Shown here in pieces: positions 29,093 through 57,956 of a stretch of 64,000 nt of DNA (position 1 is the stretch's first letter; every line of letters begins with the position of its first letter). The position numbers and the translations under genes were made by a program. Origin of the DNA: Euglena gracilis (taxonomy: Eukaryota > Euglenida > Euglenophyceae > Euglenales); NCBI GenBank assembly GCA_039621445.1, contig CP154956.1:15417508-15481507 (forward strand), read 5' to 3'. The notes below the pieces were generated by a model. That model saw only the letters and a program-made list of their open reading frames with translations. It was not told where the DNA came from and did not search any database.

Positions 29093-29112
29093 CCGGCTTA
29101 AGAAAACCCCTG
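29093..29112. mobile_element. Solo right end of a CAGGGGTTTTCTTAAG-type element
   Basis: CCGGCTTAAGAAAACCCCTG looks like the right end of the 7050/17547 families. No partner end located. Confidence 0.3.
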
Positions 29113-29239
29113 CGAATATCAAAATAAAAACCATTTGATACAAACCCAAAACTGACAGCCTTGGATGGTGCATAGACGTCTTCCACACTAAACTACCCCA
29201 TTCTCCAAGGTTGGAAAGTTGGGGGCAATGAAACAGAAG

Positions 29240-29345
29240 AGATAAAAAAAAGGGTCCACGAGAAAGCAGCTTGAAGACAGGTAAATGCATGTCTGTGGTC
29301 TGGGGAACGATGGCCCCGAAAATAGGGCTTCCAAGGGAATCGCCC
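29240..29345. other. Two-copy conserved block, copy 2
   Basis: Counterpart of 18-125 and the far edge of the duplicated unit that can be seen, giving an offset of about 29 kb. Confidence 0.4.
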
Positions 29346-30344
29346 CCCTCCACGCCCACATGCTTGGGGTTAGGCATAATTGGGCTGGGGAAAAAAGAAG
29401 GCCGTTGAAAAGGCTTCTTTCTTTCAGCCCTGGGGGTAGGGCGTGCTCTGGGGGGGTGGGGGGGTGGGGTGGAGAATGCCCTAGCACCCTCCTCAGGGCC
29501 GCCAGGGGCAATTTTCAAGGGCAAGTAGCCTGGGTCCCAGCCAAGACCCAAACCAACCCCCCCCCGCTCCCCGGGAGGCTGCTTGGTATGGCCCGGCCCG
29601 GCCCGGTCAAAAATCGTCCCAGTGCCCGTGCATCGCAGCCTGACCATGGTACCCAGCCCCGGATGTGACCGTCCGGAAAGAGGCTTCCACATAAAAAACT
29701 GCATGGTGGAGGGAATACATTAAGGTTCATGTTTTCTGTGCACACCTCACATTTCTCTTCATGAAATTAGTAAACGCATGCATGACCTACATATAGACAT
29801 TTGCTCAACACAAACACACCCACACATAAAAAAAATGCGCTCTCAAAATAAGCACTTTTTCATCACCATGGCTCGCACCCAAAAACCATGAAATAACTTC
29901 CTCTGGGGTGGTGATGGTATGAGCGCGTTTCATTGGCAATTCAACAACCCAAGGGCAAATGCCGGGCCGGGAATCTGGTGCCGTGAGCCGCCTATTGTTG
30001 TCAACCAGTTTCGAATACTGGTTGAATACCAGATTTAAAGCTCGTATTTTCTTTAATTTTTGTCTGCACAAAACTTTACAAAAACTTTTCCGGTTGGGGG
30101 GTGCAAGCAGCCTTGGGGGGTCATATTTGGGGGGGGGGTACAAATTTGCACCAAACTTTGGTGTGTACCTATTTCCCCCCCAAAAAAACATGCTAATTTT
30201 GTCCAAAATGGAGGATTTCTGGTTAAAAGAATTGCTATATCTACCCGAAAACTTTCTGCCTTTCTTGAAGGTCAACATCAACGCACTTTAGCCTGGGGGG
30301 AGCTTTATGTTTGTGCAGCAAAGCCAAACCCCCTACCCCCCCCC

Positions 30345-30745
30345 CCTATGTCCAATGACCGGTAACCTCTGTCCTCTGACCGGGGGGGTGGTCGTTGGAC
30401 ATAGGGTAGTGACCAAAAAGGTGTCCTCTGACCGGGGGGGGGGTGGTCGTTGGACATGGGGTCAAAAGAAAGTTGGTCGGTACCCGGGTCCCTACCCACC
30501 CAAAAATGCCCAAATTTTCCCTTCCGGCGCTTCGCACCGAAAATTTTGGGCATTTTTGACAAAATTTTGTCCAAAAAGTGTCAAAAATGGCATTTTGGCC
30601 AAATTTTTGGCCAATTTTTGGGCAAAATTTTTCGTCCCGGCGCTTCATGCCGGGACCAAAAATTTGGTCAAACCTCCGAAAAGGTGTCCTCTGACCAGGG
30701 GGTGGTCATTGGACATAGGGGGGTCGTTGGACATAGGGGGGGGGT
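30345..30745. repeat. CTCTGACCGGGGGGTGGTCGTTGGACA repeat block
   Basis: Four spaced copies of GTCCTCTGACC followed by GGTGGTC(G/A)TTGGACA. Related fragments lie at 12565-12660, 25250-25310, 8055-8235 and 49005-49085. Confidence 0.55.
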
Positions 30746-31384
30746 ACGGGGGGCTTTGCATTGGGGGGGGGGCTTTTATATTTGCAGGGGGTGGGTTTAG
30801 GGGGAGGAATTTTTGAAGGTTGGACCCCAGGGGGAAAGGGGACTAGGCCCAGTTGGGTAGGTGGATCCGGCGAACCCCCTCCCCCCTGGGGGGGACCCCC
30901 GGTAACGTACAAGACGAACCCCTTGCGGTCCCCTGCCAAAAGCAGGGTTTGGCCTTTTTCGGCACCAAAAATTTTTGACCCAAAATTGACCCCCAAGAGT
31001 AGGTCCCCCAGACCCCCCCGGGGTAGGGGTACCCCCCTGGGTGGGTGGGTGGGAGGGGGGGCGCCCCCCACTTCCCCTTGGCCATAAAAATATAGATGTA
31101 AATATAATAAAGATATTTGTAGAAATAAAAATATAGAGGGCCATTTAGGGATTTTTTTCAAAAAAAATTTCCCACAAATGTAATTTTTGGGAGTAGAGTT
31201 TTGGTAATTTCGCTGAAAATTGATAGAGGGGGTCTTATTTTGGGGTTTATTTGGGGGTTTTAGACCCCATGTCCCTGTTTTATTATGTACACATAAGTAT
31301 GCAAATAAACAAATATCATTTATGCAATGCATGTCGTACCCCCCCCCCAAACGCCCATTCCTTGACTCTCAGGGGTTTGCGTCC

Positions 31385-31500
31385 CTCAGGTCGAGGAAGC
31401 GCGACTATCGGTGCAGACATTCCTGACATGGGTTCCTATGTCCGGCGATTCACAAGAGAAAATGGGCGCTGCCGAGCTGACCACGGTGTGTGGCACGCAC
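31385..31500. repeat. Single copy of the block duplicated at 480-790
   Basis: Shares CGAGGAAGCGCGACT, GACATGGGTT and GCCGAGCTGACCACGGTGTG with 480-790. Function unknown. Confidence 0.5.
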
Positions 31501-31686
31501 ACAGACGACATGTATCTCTGTGTGTAATGGTTGTGTGAGTGAGCAAGCGAGTGGGTGGGTGGGTAGGTGGGGTGGTGTGGTAGTGTGAGAGTGTGAAAGT
31601 GTGCTGACCAATGGATTTGAACGAAAAACTGGAAGAGGAAGGGGCAACCCCCCCGAGCCTGGTAGTGGCTACCCACCAGTCCCTGC

Positions 31687-31724
31687 CCTTGCGTGAGATC
31701 GGCAGCGTGTGTTTGCAGCAACTG
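31687..31724 (-). CDS. Candidate short exon downstream of gene 2
   Basis: Counterpart of 1509-1546 with the same 38-base length, encoding (x)VAANTRCRSHAR. It follows a good polypyrimidine-CACCAG acceptor. The donor position is GC (AGG|GCAGGG) where the other copy has GT. Confidence 0.45.
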
Positions 31725-32024
31725 CTGGTGAAAGAGAGAAAGACAGTTGCCAATGAAGCGTGTGTTTGGTGGGGAAGCGGGATGAGCCGGGTTGCCAACT
31801 TCGGCGATTCTTCCGCATTGCTGAAATGCGATTCTTCCGCATTTTCCTTGCGGGTTTTTCATTGGGTGTGGCGGGATGGGTTCTTTTCTTGTCAAGAGAG
31901 TTACTGGAGTCAATGAGTTACTGGAGGAGTTACTGTCGTCCTCAAAAGGTGGTCCTGTGTAAAAGAACGTTCCTTTAAGACTGCTCTGTAATAATAATAA
32001 AAAACCCCAGGCTCTACAGAGCTT

Positions 32025-32290
32025 TCAGATTCCGACTTCAAAAAACAGGACGTAGTGGTTCTCTTGACTGAGATTGAGTGGTTGGACGGTTCTCCTGACA
32101 TTTGACTGGGGGCTCCAATGTATGCCATAGGTGCTCAAATCAAAGGAGCAGGGGATTTGCTGTGTTGTGTTCAAGTTCCTGTGCCAATCTGAATAGACAT
32201 TGCAATAGGGGGATAATAATTGATTAGAATGCATGGCAGTAATTAATTGAAAGACCTCCCAATGGGGGCAAACACCCATGGACAAGCCCC
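32025..32290. other. Two-copy conserved block, copy 2 (non-coding?)
   Basis: Counterpart of 2066-2290. Together with the other paired blocks it shows that the tandem duplication extends beyond the transporter gene. Confidence 0.45.
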
Positions 32291-32529
32291 AAAAATTGTC
32301 TGTTTTAGGATATTTTAGGCCATTTAAAGCCATTTTAGCCAACAGGGGGGGGGGTCAAAAGAGCATAAATTTGGGTCGCTTCCGTATTAAAGCTGCTTCG
32401 AACGGTGGGGGGATCTTCGACAATTAAATTATAAGACATGCACGCCAAAAAAGGATGCAAAAATGGACGGACATCAATCAAAACCAGCGGCAACCCCGAC
32501 TGAGCACCACCAACGAACGCCCGACAAGT

Positions 32530-32680
32530 CTGTTATAGGGCGAGGGGGACCAACAGCTGCAACCGGAAGACGGCGATGCCGCCGCCGATGAGGAATATGA
32601 CGGTCGGCACACCCCGGCCACGGCACTGTCTGCTGTGGGGGGTCAAATTTGGTTTCTGTGTCCTCCCCAGACTGAATTTG
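32530..32680 (-). other. Two-copy conserved block K, copy 2
   Basis: Counterpart of 2841-3000. The hydrophobic reading is GVPTVIFLIGGGIAVFRLQL then LVPLAL and stop. It could be a terminal exon of an adjoining gene or a conserved non-coding stretch. Confidence 0.4.
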
Positions 32681-32777
32681 CCCAACCCACGGGGGGGGGG
32701 GGGTTGGGCAAGCACCTTCAGACCAACTGTCTGGAGGTGCATGCCCAAGAGCGTTGCTGCCGTGCTGCGGTCGGGAT

Positions 32778-33015
32778 TTGCCAGGATGTGTTGGATGTGT
32801 TGGATGTGTTGGATGTGTTGGACGTATTGGATGTGTTGGATGTGTTGGATGTGTCGGGATGTGTTGGGATGCGTTGGATTTATCAGGATGTGTCGGGATG
32901 TGTCGGGATGTGTTGGATTTGTCAGGATGTGTCAGGATGTGTTGGGATGTGTTGGGATGTGTCGGGATGTGTTGGAGTGCGTTGTTGGTATGCGTTGGGA
33001 TGCATTGGGATGCGT
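32778..33015. repeat. GGATGTGTT minisatellite
   Basis: About 24 units of a 9-10-bp motif GGATGTGTTG with G/C variants, downstream of gene 2. A few scattered copies are seen near 3090-3160 at the matching place in the first unit. Confidence 0.85.
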
Positions 33016-33654
33016 TGGGACTTTCCAGGATTGTCAGGATTTGTTGGAACGCCATCTCTCCAAGAGTGAAATTATGCTGTCAGGATGTGTTGGGACGTGT
33101 CGCTGGAGGGGCTTGGTAGGGAAACCGATGATAAAAACGGGATAATGGCAGAAAGAATTGTGAAGTGGGGGAGGAACTCGCTGCATTTGCCACCCCCCCC
33201 CCCACCTCCAGGATCCCCCCACCTCCTGGGAAGAACCAGTGCGTCGTCGCAATGAAGAGAATCGTGGTTTCTGTGCCCTCCACAAATGCAGAATCCGAGG
33301 AGGAAACAAGAGAAGGAAACCAACACCAACGGCATAAATAGCGAATTTCATAGAAACATCGGCCACTTCAAGCACAGTCAAAAAAGAAGCCGCCAAAATG
33401 AAGTCCTACAGCAAACAAAATGCAGAAGTGAATTGAAGCAAAGGAAAATGAAAATACACAGGAGAATGCGGTTAAAAAAAATTCACCTCCCCGCCACAGG
33501 TATGAAATATTTTATTCATCTGGGAGGCAAAGCAGTGGGGAAGCAAGCTTTGGGCAGCGAGAAAAAGTGGAAAACATCACAGCACTACCCGGCGATTTTG
33601 GTTTTTTATTTGCCCACACTGATTCTTCAATATTTTAGGCGAGTGGGCACACAA

Positions 33655-33725
33655 ACACACGTGTGCGTTTGTGCGTGTTTGTGTGTGTTTGTGTGTGTGT
33701 GTGTGTGTGTCTGTGTTCGCGCGCA
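33655..33725. repeat. GT array
   Basis: (GTGTGTTT) and (GT)n just past the stop of gene 2 exon 13. Confidence 0.93.
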
Positions 33726-33729
33726 CAGG

Positions 33730-50425
<16,696 letters not shown>

Positions 50426-50488
50426 CATTGATATTGATGGTGATCGGGGCAGCCCTGGGGTGGGGGGGTTGAGTGATGGCGTAAAGTG

Positions 50489-50635
50489 AAGCCCCAACAG
50501 TGCCCAAACAGTGCCCCAACAGAGCCCCCCCCCCAACAATACCCCGAGAGTACCCCAACAGTGACCCAACAATGTCCCTGCAATCCCCCAACAGTACCCC
50601 ACAATACCCCCCAGCACACATACCCCCACACTGAA
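50489..50635. repeat. CCCCAACAGT minisatellite
   Basis: About twelve units of CCC(C)AACAGTGCC or CCCCAACAGTACC, 60 bases upstream of the gene 2 start codon; could lie in its 5' region. Confidence 0.8.
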
Positions 50636-50639
50636 GTGT

Positions 50640-52395
50640 GGTGCTCCACTTCATGTCATATGTGCCGAACGACGGACATACGGTGCCCCCTCCCCTTCCT
50701 TCCCCAGTGGGGGTTTGCACTTCCGCGGCCAGTTGGTGTGACACCCGAAACCAGCGAGGCGCTGCCCCCCCCCCCCCCCAGCGGGCTGCCAGCTTGGGGT
50801 TCGCTGGAGAAAAGGCCCCCTGAGCGGAGCAGGAAAACCGCATTTGGCAGTCACAAACAGTCGCTGGTCGTTTTTGCTTACTTTTTTTTCAACCATGCCC
50901 TCCCTTCTCTTCTTCCGATTCCTCAAAAACCCCTGTTTATAGCAACTCCCCTCAACTGCGGGTTTTTAAAAAACCAAACTTTTGCCCCAGGTGTTCTTTT
51001 TCAAATGGGGTCCCCCCACCCACCCATGGGCAACCCTATCCACATTGGGGGGGGGGGGCAAAGCAGCATAATTCCGATGTGCAGCAAATTTTGACATTGG
51101 AACTTTTCATTTTCTCCAGTTCTAAAAAAGCAATTTATTTTGGAATAACCTACAAATTACAATTCACAAAACCCAAACACCTCAAATAAGATGGGGAGTC
51201 GGAAGACCCTCCTCCACCAGGGGGGAGAGGGGGTGGGTGGGTTAAGGGCTGGACCCTGGGCGGGAGGCCGAGGCATGGGTTTCGGCGCGAAGCGCTGAAA
51301 ATTTTTTGGGAAATGCCCTCAGACGGCCCGATTTTTGGGGGGTCCCCCCGGGGGGGCGACAGGTGGGTGAGTGGGGGGGCCCACTTTTTAAGACCCCTCC
51401 TGGGGGTCTTAAAAAGTGGCCTGGGCCGAGCCCTCCTCTCCCAACCGACGCGAAATCCTGTCAGGATGCCAAAAATAAAAAGATCCTACAGGGGTTGCAC
51501 TTGTAAAAAAAAAACTGGACCTGAATTAAAATTGGACCTCGTGGTCTCGGCCAAAGTTCTGAAGAAAACATTTTTGGATGCCTTTGCAGGAATCCTAGGG
51601 AAAAAATCCCCAGAGCTTCTGAAAAAAAAAAGATGAAAATTTGGAGATGCATGGGTGAATTGGGGTTTTAAATCATCTTTCCAAAGTTGAGCGGTGGACC
51701 AGAGATTAAATGGTCTGCAGTGGGAAACACACCGCAAAATGCGATACTCTGACAAACATTTATTTTTGAATGGCTGACTGCATGCACCTCCAGTCCACCA
51801 GTGGAGGTAGGCGGACCCACCCACTCTGACACCCTGGGGGGTCCAATGCTTAGAAAAGAACCTGTGTTGCTCTGGTGCCAAATCAAAAGATCCTTGAAAG
51901 TGCCCAGGCAAAAAGAGTTGGATGCCTTTGCACTTTGCAGAGAGTGGCAAAAGGGAGGTTGTTGTTAGGGGGTAATACAATTATTCAGGGGTTCATTTTA
52001 AATCACATAAAACGGCCAATTTGTATAAAAAAGGAACCTTGGTGCAACATTTTACGAATGACATTGCTGAGCAGACGTCAAAAATTAAAAAGAAAAACTG
52101 CATTTTTCAAAGCCAATTCAGGAACCACCAGTTACCAAGTTGGGTGAAATTTTTTGAAGAAATGGTAAACGTTTCAGAATTGCGAAAAATAATTTTGGTC
52201 TCGGGGGAGACCATGAAAAATTTTCTTGACCTTGACCCGAATCCGACCAATTCCCAACCCAAATTCTTTCCCAAATGATGCAAAAACCATTTCTTCAAAC
52301 AGAGACATAATGCAAAATGAAAAATCTATACATAATACATGCATGCATCAGGTAGTGTCCTTTGGTGCTTGGTCCCTGGGCAGCAATGAACGGCT
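50640..52395. other. Upstream of gene 2, no gene recognised
   Basis: Includes a TTTTTAAGACCCCTCC...GGGGGTCTTAAAAAGTGG hairpin at 51388-51419 and AT-rich sequence. No exon supported. Confidence 0.4.
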
Positions 52396-52571
52396 TCTTC
52401 ATATACATACATACATACATACATACATGCATGCATGCATGCATGCATACATACATACATACATACATACATACATACATACATACATACATACATACAT
52501 ACATACATACATACATACATCATACGTACATACATCCTTGCATGCATGCATGCATGCATCCATGCATTCAT

Positions 52572-52605
<34 letters not shown>

Positions 52606-52790
52606 GTATATATCTGTGTTTGTGGTCCAAAGGGATTGTTATTGCATGCCCCAAACCCAGCAGCTGGGCTTGAACCGTTTTCAGAATTCCACTGGCAAAA
52701 AAATGCCGTGCAAGCGCCATGTTCTTAAAGACCTCACGACTTCCTCTCCTATTCCGTCACCTCGAAAATCTGCGTTAACAGGCACACACG
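52396..52790. repeat. CATA array plus inverted copy of the 8419-8490 flank
   Basis: CATA/CATG repeats at 52396-52565 and a CA run to 52600. After about 110 unrelated bases comes GCCATGTTCTTAAAGACCTC...GTTAACAGGC, the inverse of 8419-8490. Confidence 0.8.
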
Positions 52791-52799
52791 CCAACACCG

Positions 52800-54150
52800 T
52801 TTCACTAAGGGCAGCTGGAAGTCAGGCCGAGACACCGCGCGTGTCACAATGACCAGGCAGGCCTGTTTGGGCCCATGGAGAACCAAAGGGGGGAAGATAA
52901 CACAACGACGGCGTGGTCGGTGTAGAGGCCGGACCGGGGGCAGGGCTACCCACAGGAAGCCCCAACCAGGAATCCACGCAGGGCTTTGCTCGTTTTCAAT
53001 TGATGTTTGGGGGTGGGGAACATGTGAGGTTTATTGGGGCACTTTCCACTGTCCAAAGCCAGGCAGTTTCTGACCAAAAGCGTTCATTAAACAAAAAAAA
53101 CTGCACGTCCCGGCACATTCAGCAAAAGCACCCCAAAATACTAGTTTTCGAAAAATTCGGCGCTTCGCGCCAGACAAATTGGGGGAAATATGCTGAATTG
53201 TGTGAAAACTGTCCCAAAATGGCAGATTCACCTTCAAGAATGTCCCATTTTTCAAAAATCCAGCGCTTCGCGCCGGCAGGGGGGTCTTATTTATGGGGGG
53301 GGGTTCATTTCATGGATTTTTGCTCGGACCCGCCAGGGGGGGTCTTATTTTTGGGGGGTCCATTTTATGGGGGGGGGGTATTTTTGGGGGGGTTTACTCC
53401 GGAAACGGAGAGCAAAAATGATATATCTTGCAACCTTGGACCGTCTTGGACCGCCTAACCACCCAAAACAAGGAAAAACCCCGCCTTCTTCGGCCTGTTC
53501 ATTTCTGACTCATTCGGGCCCTGGACCAACCGTCGGTTGGCCCTTTGTCCTGCGCAAAAAAAAAAGTCCCTCAAGACTCATCCTGAAATTCCCCCTGGTG
53601 GGAGCTAAAAGGGCCAGGTGGCAAAACTCGAGCTGGAACAATTGGATGGCAGGGTTGTTTGCCTGAGCTCAGTGCCAACGGTGCAGCTGGGAGCCTCAAG
53701 CTATTTGACTGTCAACTTGTTATATCCGGATGTGCGCATCTGTTCTTGTAATGTGTGTGGATGTATGCATAGATGTTGAACAAAAACGTTTTTGCGCTGG
53801 GAGCAGCGTCGCACGGATAGCCTCTTGGGGGGAAACCAACCAAGATTGCCCCCTCCCCCAAATGGAGCTTTCCAACAAGATCCAACAGCGCAACGGCTCA
53901 CCCCAGGTGGGGCAAAACGTCGACAACTCCCTGGAAACAGAGCTGGGGACTCCACCTCCAAGAGGAGGCTAGCCCCTTTCCCTCTGGGCCTCTTCCTCCT
54001 TGCCCTGCGTCTACCCCGGTACTCGGGGCCAAGCACGCCTGCAGCTGGTGCTGGGGCGGACGCCCTGACTGGCTGGCTGTCGCGTATTGTGTTGCTCTGG
54101 GTTTTTTGGAGAATTAGGTGCGGTGATCATGCAGTGATCTGGCAAAAAAT
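52800..54150. other. No gene recognised
   Basis: Apart from the GGGTCTTATTT block at 53250-53400, no exon, repeat family or motif was identified. Confidence 0.35.
53250..53400. repeat. Second copy of the GGGTCTTATTTTTGGG block
   Basis: CAGCGCTTCGCGCCGGCAGG followed by GGGTCTTATTTATGGG, GGATTTTTGCTCGGACC and GGGGTCTTATTTTTGGGG, in the same order as about 5008-5110. Confidence 0.6.
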
Positions 54151-54168
54151 AACGTATGTATGCAAACA

Positions 54169-54381
54169 AAGTATGTATGTATGTATGTATGTATGTATGT
54201 ATGTATGTATGTATGTATGTATGTATGTATGTATGTATGTATGTATGTATGTATGTATGTATGTATGTATGTATGTATGTATGTATGTATGCATGTATGT
54301 ATGCATGTATGTATGTACGTACGTACGTATGTATGTATGTATGTATGTATGTATGTATGTATGTATGTATGTATGTATGTA
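54169..54381. repeat. ATGT tetranucleotide array
   Basis: Nearly pure (GTAT)n with a few GCAT and ACGT variants near 54290-54330. Confidence 0.95.
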
Positions 54382-54697
54382 TTTGGGTAAAAACCATACC
54401 CGGTGGCCTCCCCGCACCACCGGGATGGCGCCGGTCCGTCCGGAGCCCCCCTGTCCTGTTTAATGTAACCGGACGGCAGGGTCGAGGGGCACATAACCGG
54501 CAGGTGGGTGCCTTTTTCACCACTGACTCAGGGACGGCAAATCCCTGGGCACACAGAAGGTTCAGCTCAGCAACCCCGTGTCTTTGGGCCACTCCGCCTG
54601 GCACTGAAACAAGTTCAGTAGGTCTTCAGGGTGCCTCCCAGCGCGTGCCCTTACTCACCACAAGGCCAGGCGGAGCCCCACACCGCCAGGTCACAGC

Positions 54698-54698
<1 letters not shown>

Positions 54699-54728
<30 letters not shown>

Positions 54729-54980
54729 TGTATGTATGTATGTATGTATGTATGTATGTATGTATGTATGTATGTATGTATGTATGTATGTATGTATGTA
54801 TGTATGTATGTATGTATGTATGTATGTATGTATGTATGTATGTATGTATGTATGTATGTATGTATGTATGTATGTATGTATGTATGGATGTATGTATGTA
54901 TGTATGTATGATGTATGTATGCATGCATGCATGCATGCATGCATGTATGTATGTATGGATGGATGCATGTATGTATGTAA
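54699..54980. repeat. ATGT tetranucleotide array
   Basis: About 280 bases of (TATG)n with a (GCAT)n section at 54930-54944. Followed by several GTAAACAAAG copies (54976-55021). Confidence 0.95.
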
Positions 54981-55199
54981 ACAAAGTAATGTATGTAAAC
55001 AAAGTACGTGTGTAAACAAAGAATGTATGTATGTATGTCTGTATGTAGAAGTAGGCGCTAGCTTCGCTACGCGTGAGAGTTTCGCTCACCCCCCCCCAAA
55101 AGCGTGGTGAGCCACATCCTCACATTGCGGACGCAATCTTCCCATCAATCCCCTTTTCAGGCCGGACGCAAAAGCCTTTCAAATTTTGGATTTGCTTAT

Positions 55200-56700
55200 G
55201 GCCTGCCCGGTGGCCTGACCAACCTGGCCCGGCTGGCGACCCAGTGGCCCGGCCCGGCACGGCCGGCGGCCCGGCGGCATGGCCCGGTCTGGCTGGCTAT
55301 CCAGCGGCCCCGGCGTCCCGGCACGGCCCAGCCCGGCGGCACAGCCAGTGGTCCGGCGGCCTGACCCGGCCTGGCCCAGCCCGGCCCAGCCCGGCCTGAG
55401 CCGGCCCGGCGGCCCAGCGGCCCGGCCCGGCCCGGCCCGGCCCGGTCCGGCCCTGGGGCACGGCCTGGCATGGCCGGCGGCCCCGGTGGCACGGCCCGGC
55501 CCTGCCGGCGGCCCAGCGGCCCGGCCTGGCCCGGCGGCACAGCCGGCGGCCTAGCCCGGCCTGACTCGGCCGGCGACCCAGCGGCCCGGCCCGGCCCGGC
55601 CCGGCCCGGCCCGGCCCGGCGGCACGGCACGGCTCGGCCAGCGGCCCGGCCCGGCCCGGACTGGACTGGCCGGCGGCCCGGCGGCCTGACCCAACCTGGC
55701 CCGCCCGGCCCGGCCTGACTCGGCCCGGCAGCCCATCGGCCCGGCCCGGCCCGGCGCCACAGCCATCGGCCCGGCGGCCCGATCCAACCTGGCCCGGCCC
55801 GGCCCGGCGGCACAGCCATCGGCCCGGAGGACTGACCCAGCCTGGCACAGCCCGGCGACCCAGCGGCCCGGCCCGGCCCGGCGGCCTCGGCCAGCCCGCC
55901 CTGGCCCGGCCGGCGGCCCGGCGGCACGGCCCGGCCTGGCCCGGCGCTACAGCCACCGGCCCGACGGCCTGACCCAACCTGGCCCGGCCCGGCCCGGCCC
56001 GGCCCGGCACGGCCGGCGGCCCGGCGGCCTGACCCGGCCTGGCCCGGCCCGGCCGGCAACCCAGCGGCCCGGCATGGCCGGCTAACCAGCGGCCCAGCCC
56101 GGCCCGGCCCGGATTGGCCCAGCTGGGGCCCGGCCCGGCACGGCCCCGGCACAGCCAGCGGCCCGACGTGGCCCGGCCCGGGCCGGGCCGTCCTGGCCGG
56201 CGGCCCGGCCACCGGTCCGACCCGGCGGCACGGCCCGGCACGGCCGGCGGCCCGGCCTGACCCGGCCAGCGGCACGGCACAGGCCAGGCCGGCCGGGGCC
56301 GCTGGTTAGCCGGCCATGCCGGGCCATGCCGCCAGGCCGCCGGCCGTGCTGGGCCGGGCCGGGTCAGGCCGGGTCAGGCCGCCGGGCCGCTGTCTGTGCC
56401 GCCGAGCCGGGCCGGGCCGCCGGGCAGCCAGCCGGGCCAGTCCGGGCCGGGCTGGCACCGTTGGGCTGGGCCGGGCCGCTGGGTCGCCGGGGGGCCGGGC
56501 CGGGCCGGGCCGGGCCAGGCCGCTGGGCCGCCCGCCAGGCCGGACCGTGCTGCCGGGCCCTCCAGCTCGGCGGCCAGGCCCGACCCGGCCCGGCGGCATA
56601 GCCAGCGGCCCGGCGGCCCGGCCCGGCCCGGCGGCACGACCGGCGGCAGGGACTGGCCCGACACAGCCCGGCCGGCTGCCCGGCGGGCCGGGCCAAAAAC
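55200..56700. repeat. 1.5-kb GC-rich CCGG satellite with internal inversions
   Basis: Built of CCCGGCCCGGC, GGCGGCCCGG and GGCACGGCC modules, 80-90% G+C by eye. The strand pattern flips near 56295 and back near 56570. A perfect 26-bp inverted pair lies at 56069-56094 and 56297-56322. Long open frames here are rich in Arg, Pro, Gly and Ala only. Confidence 0.9.
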
Positions 56701-56709
56701 TTAGGCTGA

Positions 56710-57340
56710 AAAAAGTCCTGTGGGAACACCCCCCGAGGTGCCCGGTACGGGGCCCCGTACGGGCCCCAAAACGGTCTGTAGAGGCCGGGGGTATGTGGGG
56801 TGTATACAGGACATTTGGGGGTCCCCCATGGTTGTTTTGGGTCCCCGGGTGGGTCCGTGCAATTCCCCATCCGTTTTGGGAAATATTCAAAAAATCGATT
56901 TTTTGCCCCCCGGAAGGCTGAAAAAACGGCCAAGTCCTGTGGGAACCCCTTTTGGGGGGCCCGAACAGGCCCCAAAACGGTCCAGACGGGCCGGGGGTAT
57001 GGGGGGTGTATTCAGGCCACTTGGGGGTCCCCCATGGTTGGTTTGGGTCCCCGGGTGGGTCCGTGCAGTTCCCCATCGGTTTTGGGTAATTTTCAAAAAA
57101 TCAATTTTTTGACCCTAAAATGGCCAAAAATGCCTTAGTCCCCCCTCTGGGCCCCCTTTTTTGGACCTTCGACGGCCCGTATCTAGGCCCAGCCGGACAG
57201 CTGGGCCCCAGGTCTCCACCGGTGGTTGGGGGGTCCCAGGGGCTTCAATTTTGCCTGGGGGGGTGTTTCCTTCAATTCCCCACGGGTTTCGAGATATTTT
57301 CTGAAAAAATCGATTTTTTGACCCCAAAATGGCCCCCGCG
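56710..57340. repeat. Three tandem degenerate copies of a unit of about 200 bp
   Basis: Units near 56710-56928, 56930-57120 and 57130-57340 share GGGGGTCCCCCATGGTTG-like, CCCGGGTGGGTCCGTGCA and TTCAAAAAATCGATTTTTTG sequence. The third is the most diverged. Confidence 0.75.
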
Positions 57341-57564
57341 GTGAAAATTTTTCAAAAAAAGTCGGAAGGGACCCCGGGGGTACCACCAGTTCACCATACC
57401 TAGGTGTCTCGTCGAGACCTGGGACTTATTCCATCATTTGTCCTCCTATCCTAATATAATACACTTTTGCTGTTTCCGGGGCCTGACAACGCACACAGAA
57501 CAAGTTATTCAAAAAGCAAAAAAAATTGTTGTTGTTGTTGTTGTTCATGTATGTACTTATGTAA

Positions 57565-57602
57565 GTGATGTATGTATGTATGTATGTATGTATGTATGTA
57601 TG

Positions 57603-57636
<34 letters not shown>

Positions 57637-57774
57637 TGTATGTATGTATGTATGTATGTATGTATGTATGTATGTATGTATGTATGTATGTATGTATGTA
57701 TGTATGTATGTATGTATGTATGTATGTATGTATGTATGTATGTATGCATGTATGTATGTATGTATGTATGTATG
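57565..57774. repeat. ATGT tetranucleotide array (left part)
   Basis: (TATG)n interrupted at its right by the inverted-repeat insertion 57775-57956. A (TTG)n run precedes it at 57528-57545. Confidence 0.95.
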
Positions 57775-57956
57775 TACCACCCCCCCCCCCTTTATTGTCC
57801 CCCCCCCCTTTATTGTCCCTGGGCCCGGCCGACGGGGGGTTTTTTGGCCCGGCCAATGAAATTCGTTTGGTACCCCTTTATTGTCCCCCCCCCTTTATTG
57901 TCCGGTCGGGCCTCCCGGGGGCAGGTCGGTGGGACAATAAAGGGGGGGGGGTGGTA
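57775..57956. mobile_element. Inverted-repeat insertion inside an ATGT array
   Basis: Ends ACCACCCCCCCCCC-TTTATTGTCCC and GGGACAATAAAGGGGGG-GTGGT are inverted repeats of over 20 bases. A second TTTATTGTCC pair lies inside. ATGT repeats flank both sides, so the insertion split one array. Confidence 0.6.

Noticed and set aside
55196-57076. Frames of 250-360 codons rich in Gly, Ala, Arg and Pro
   Set aside because: Produced by the GC-rich CCGG satellite, which lacks stop codons in several frames by composition alone.
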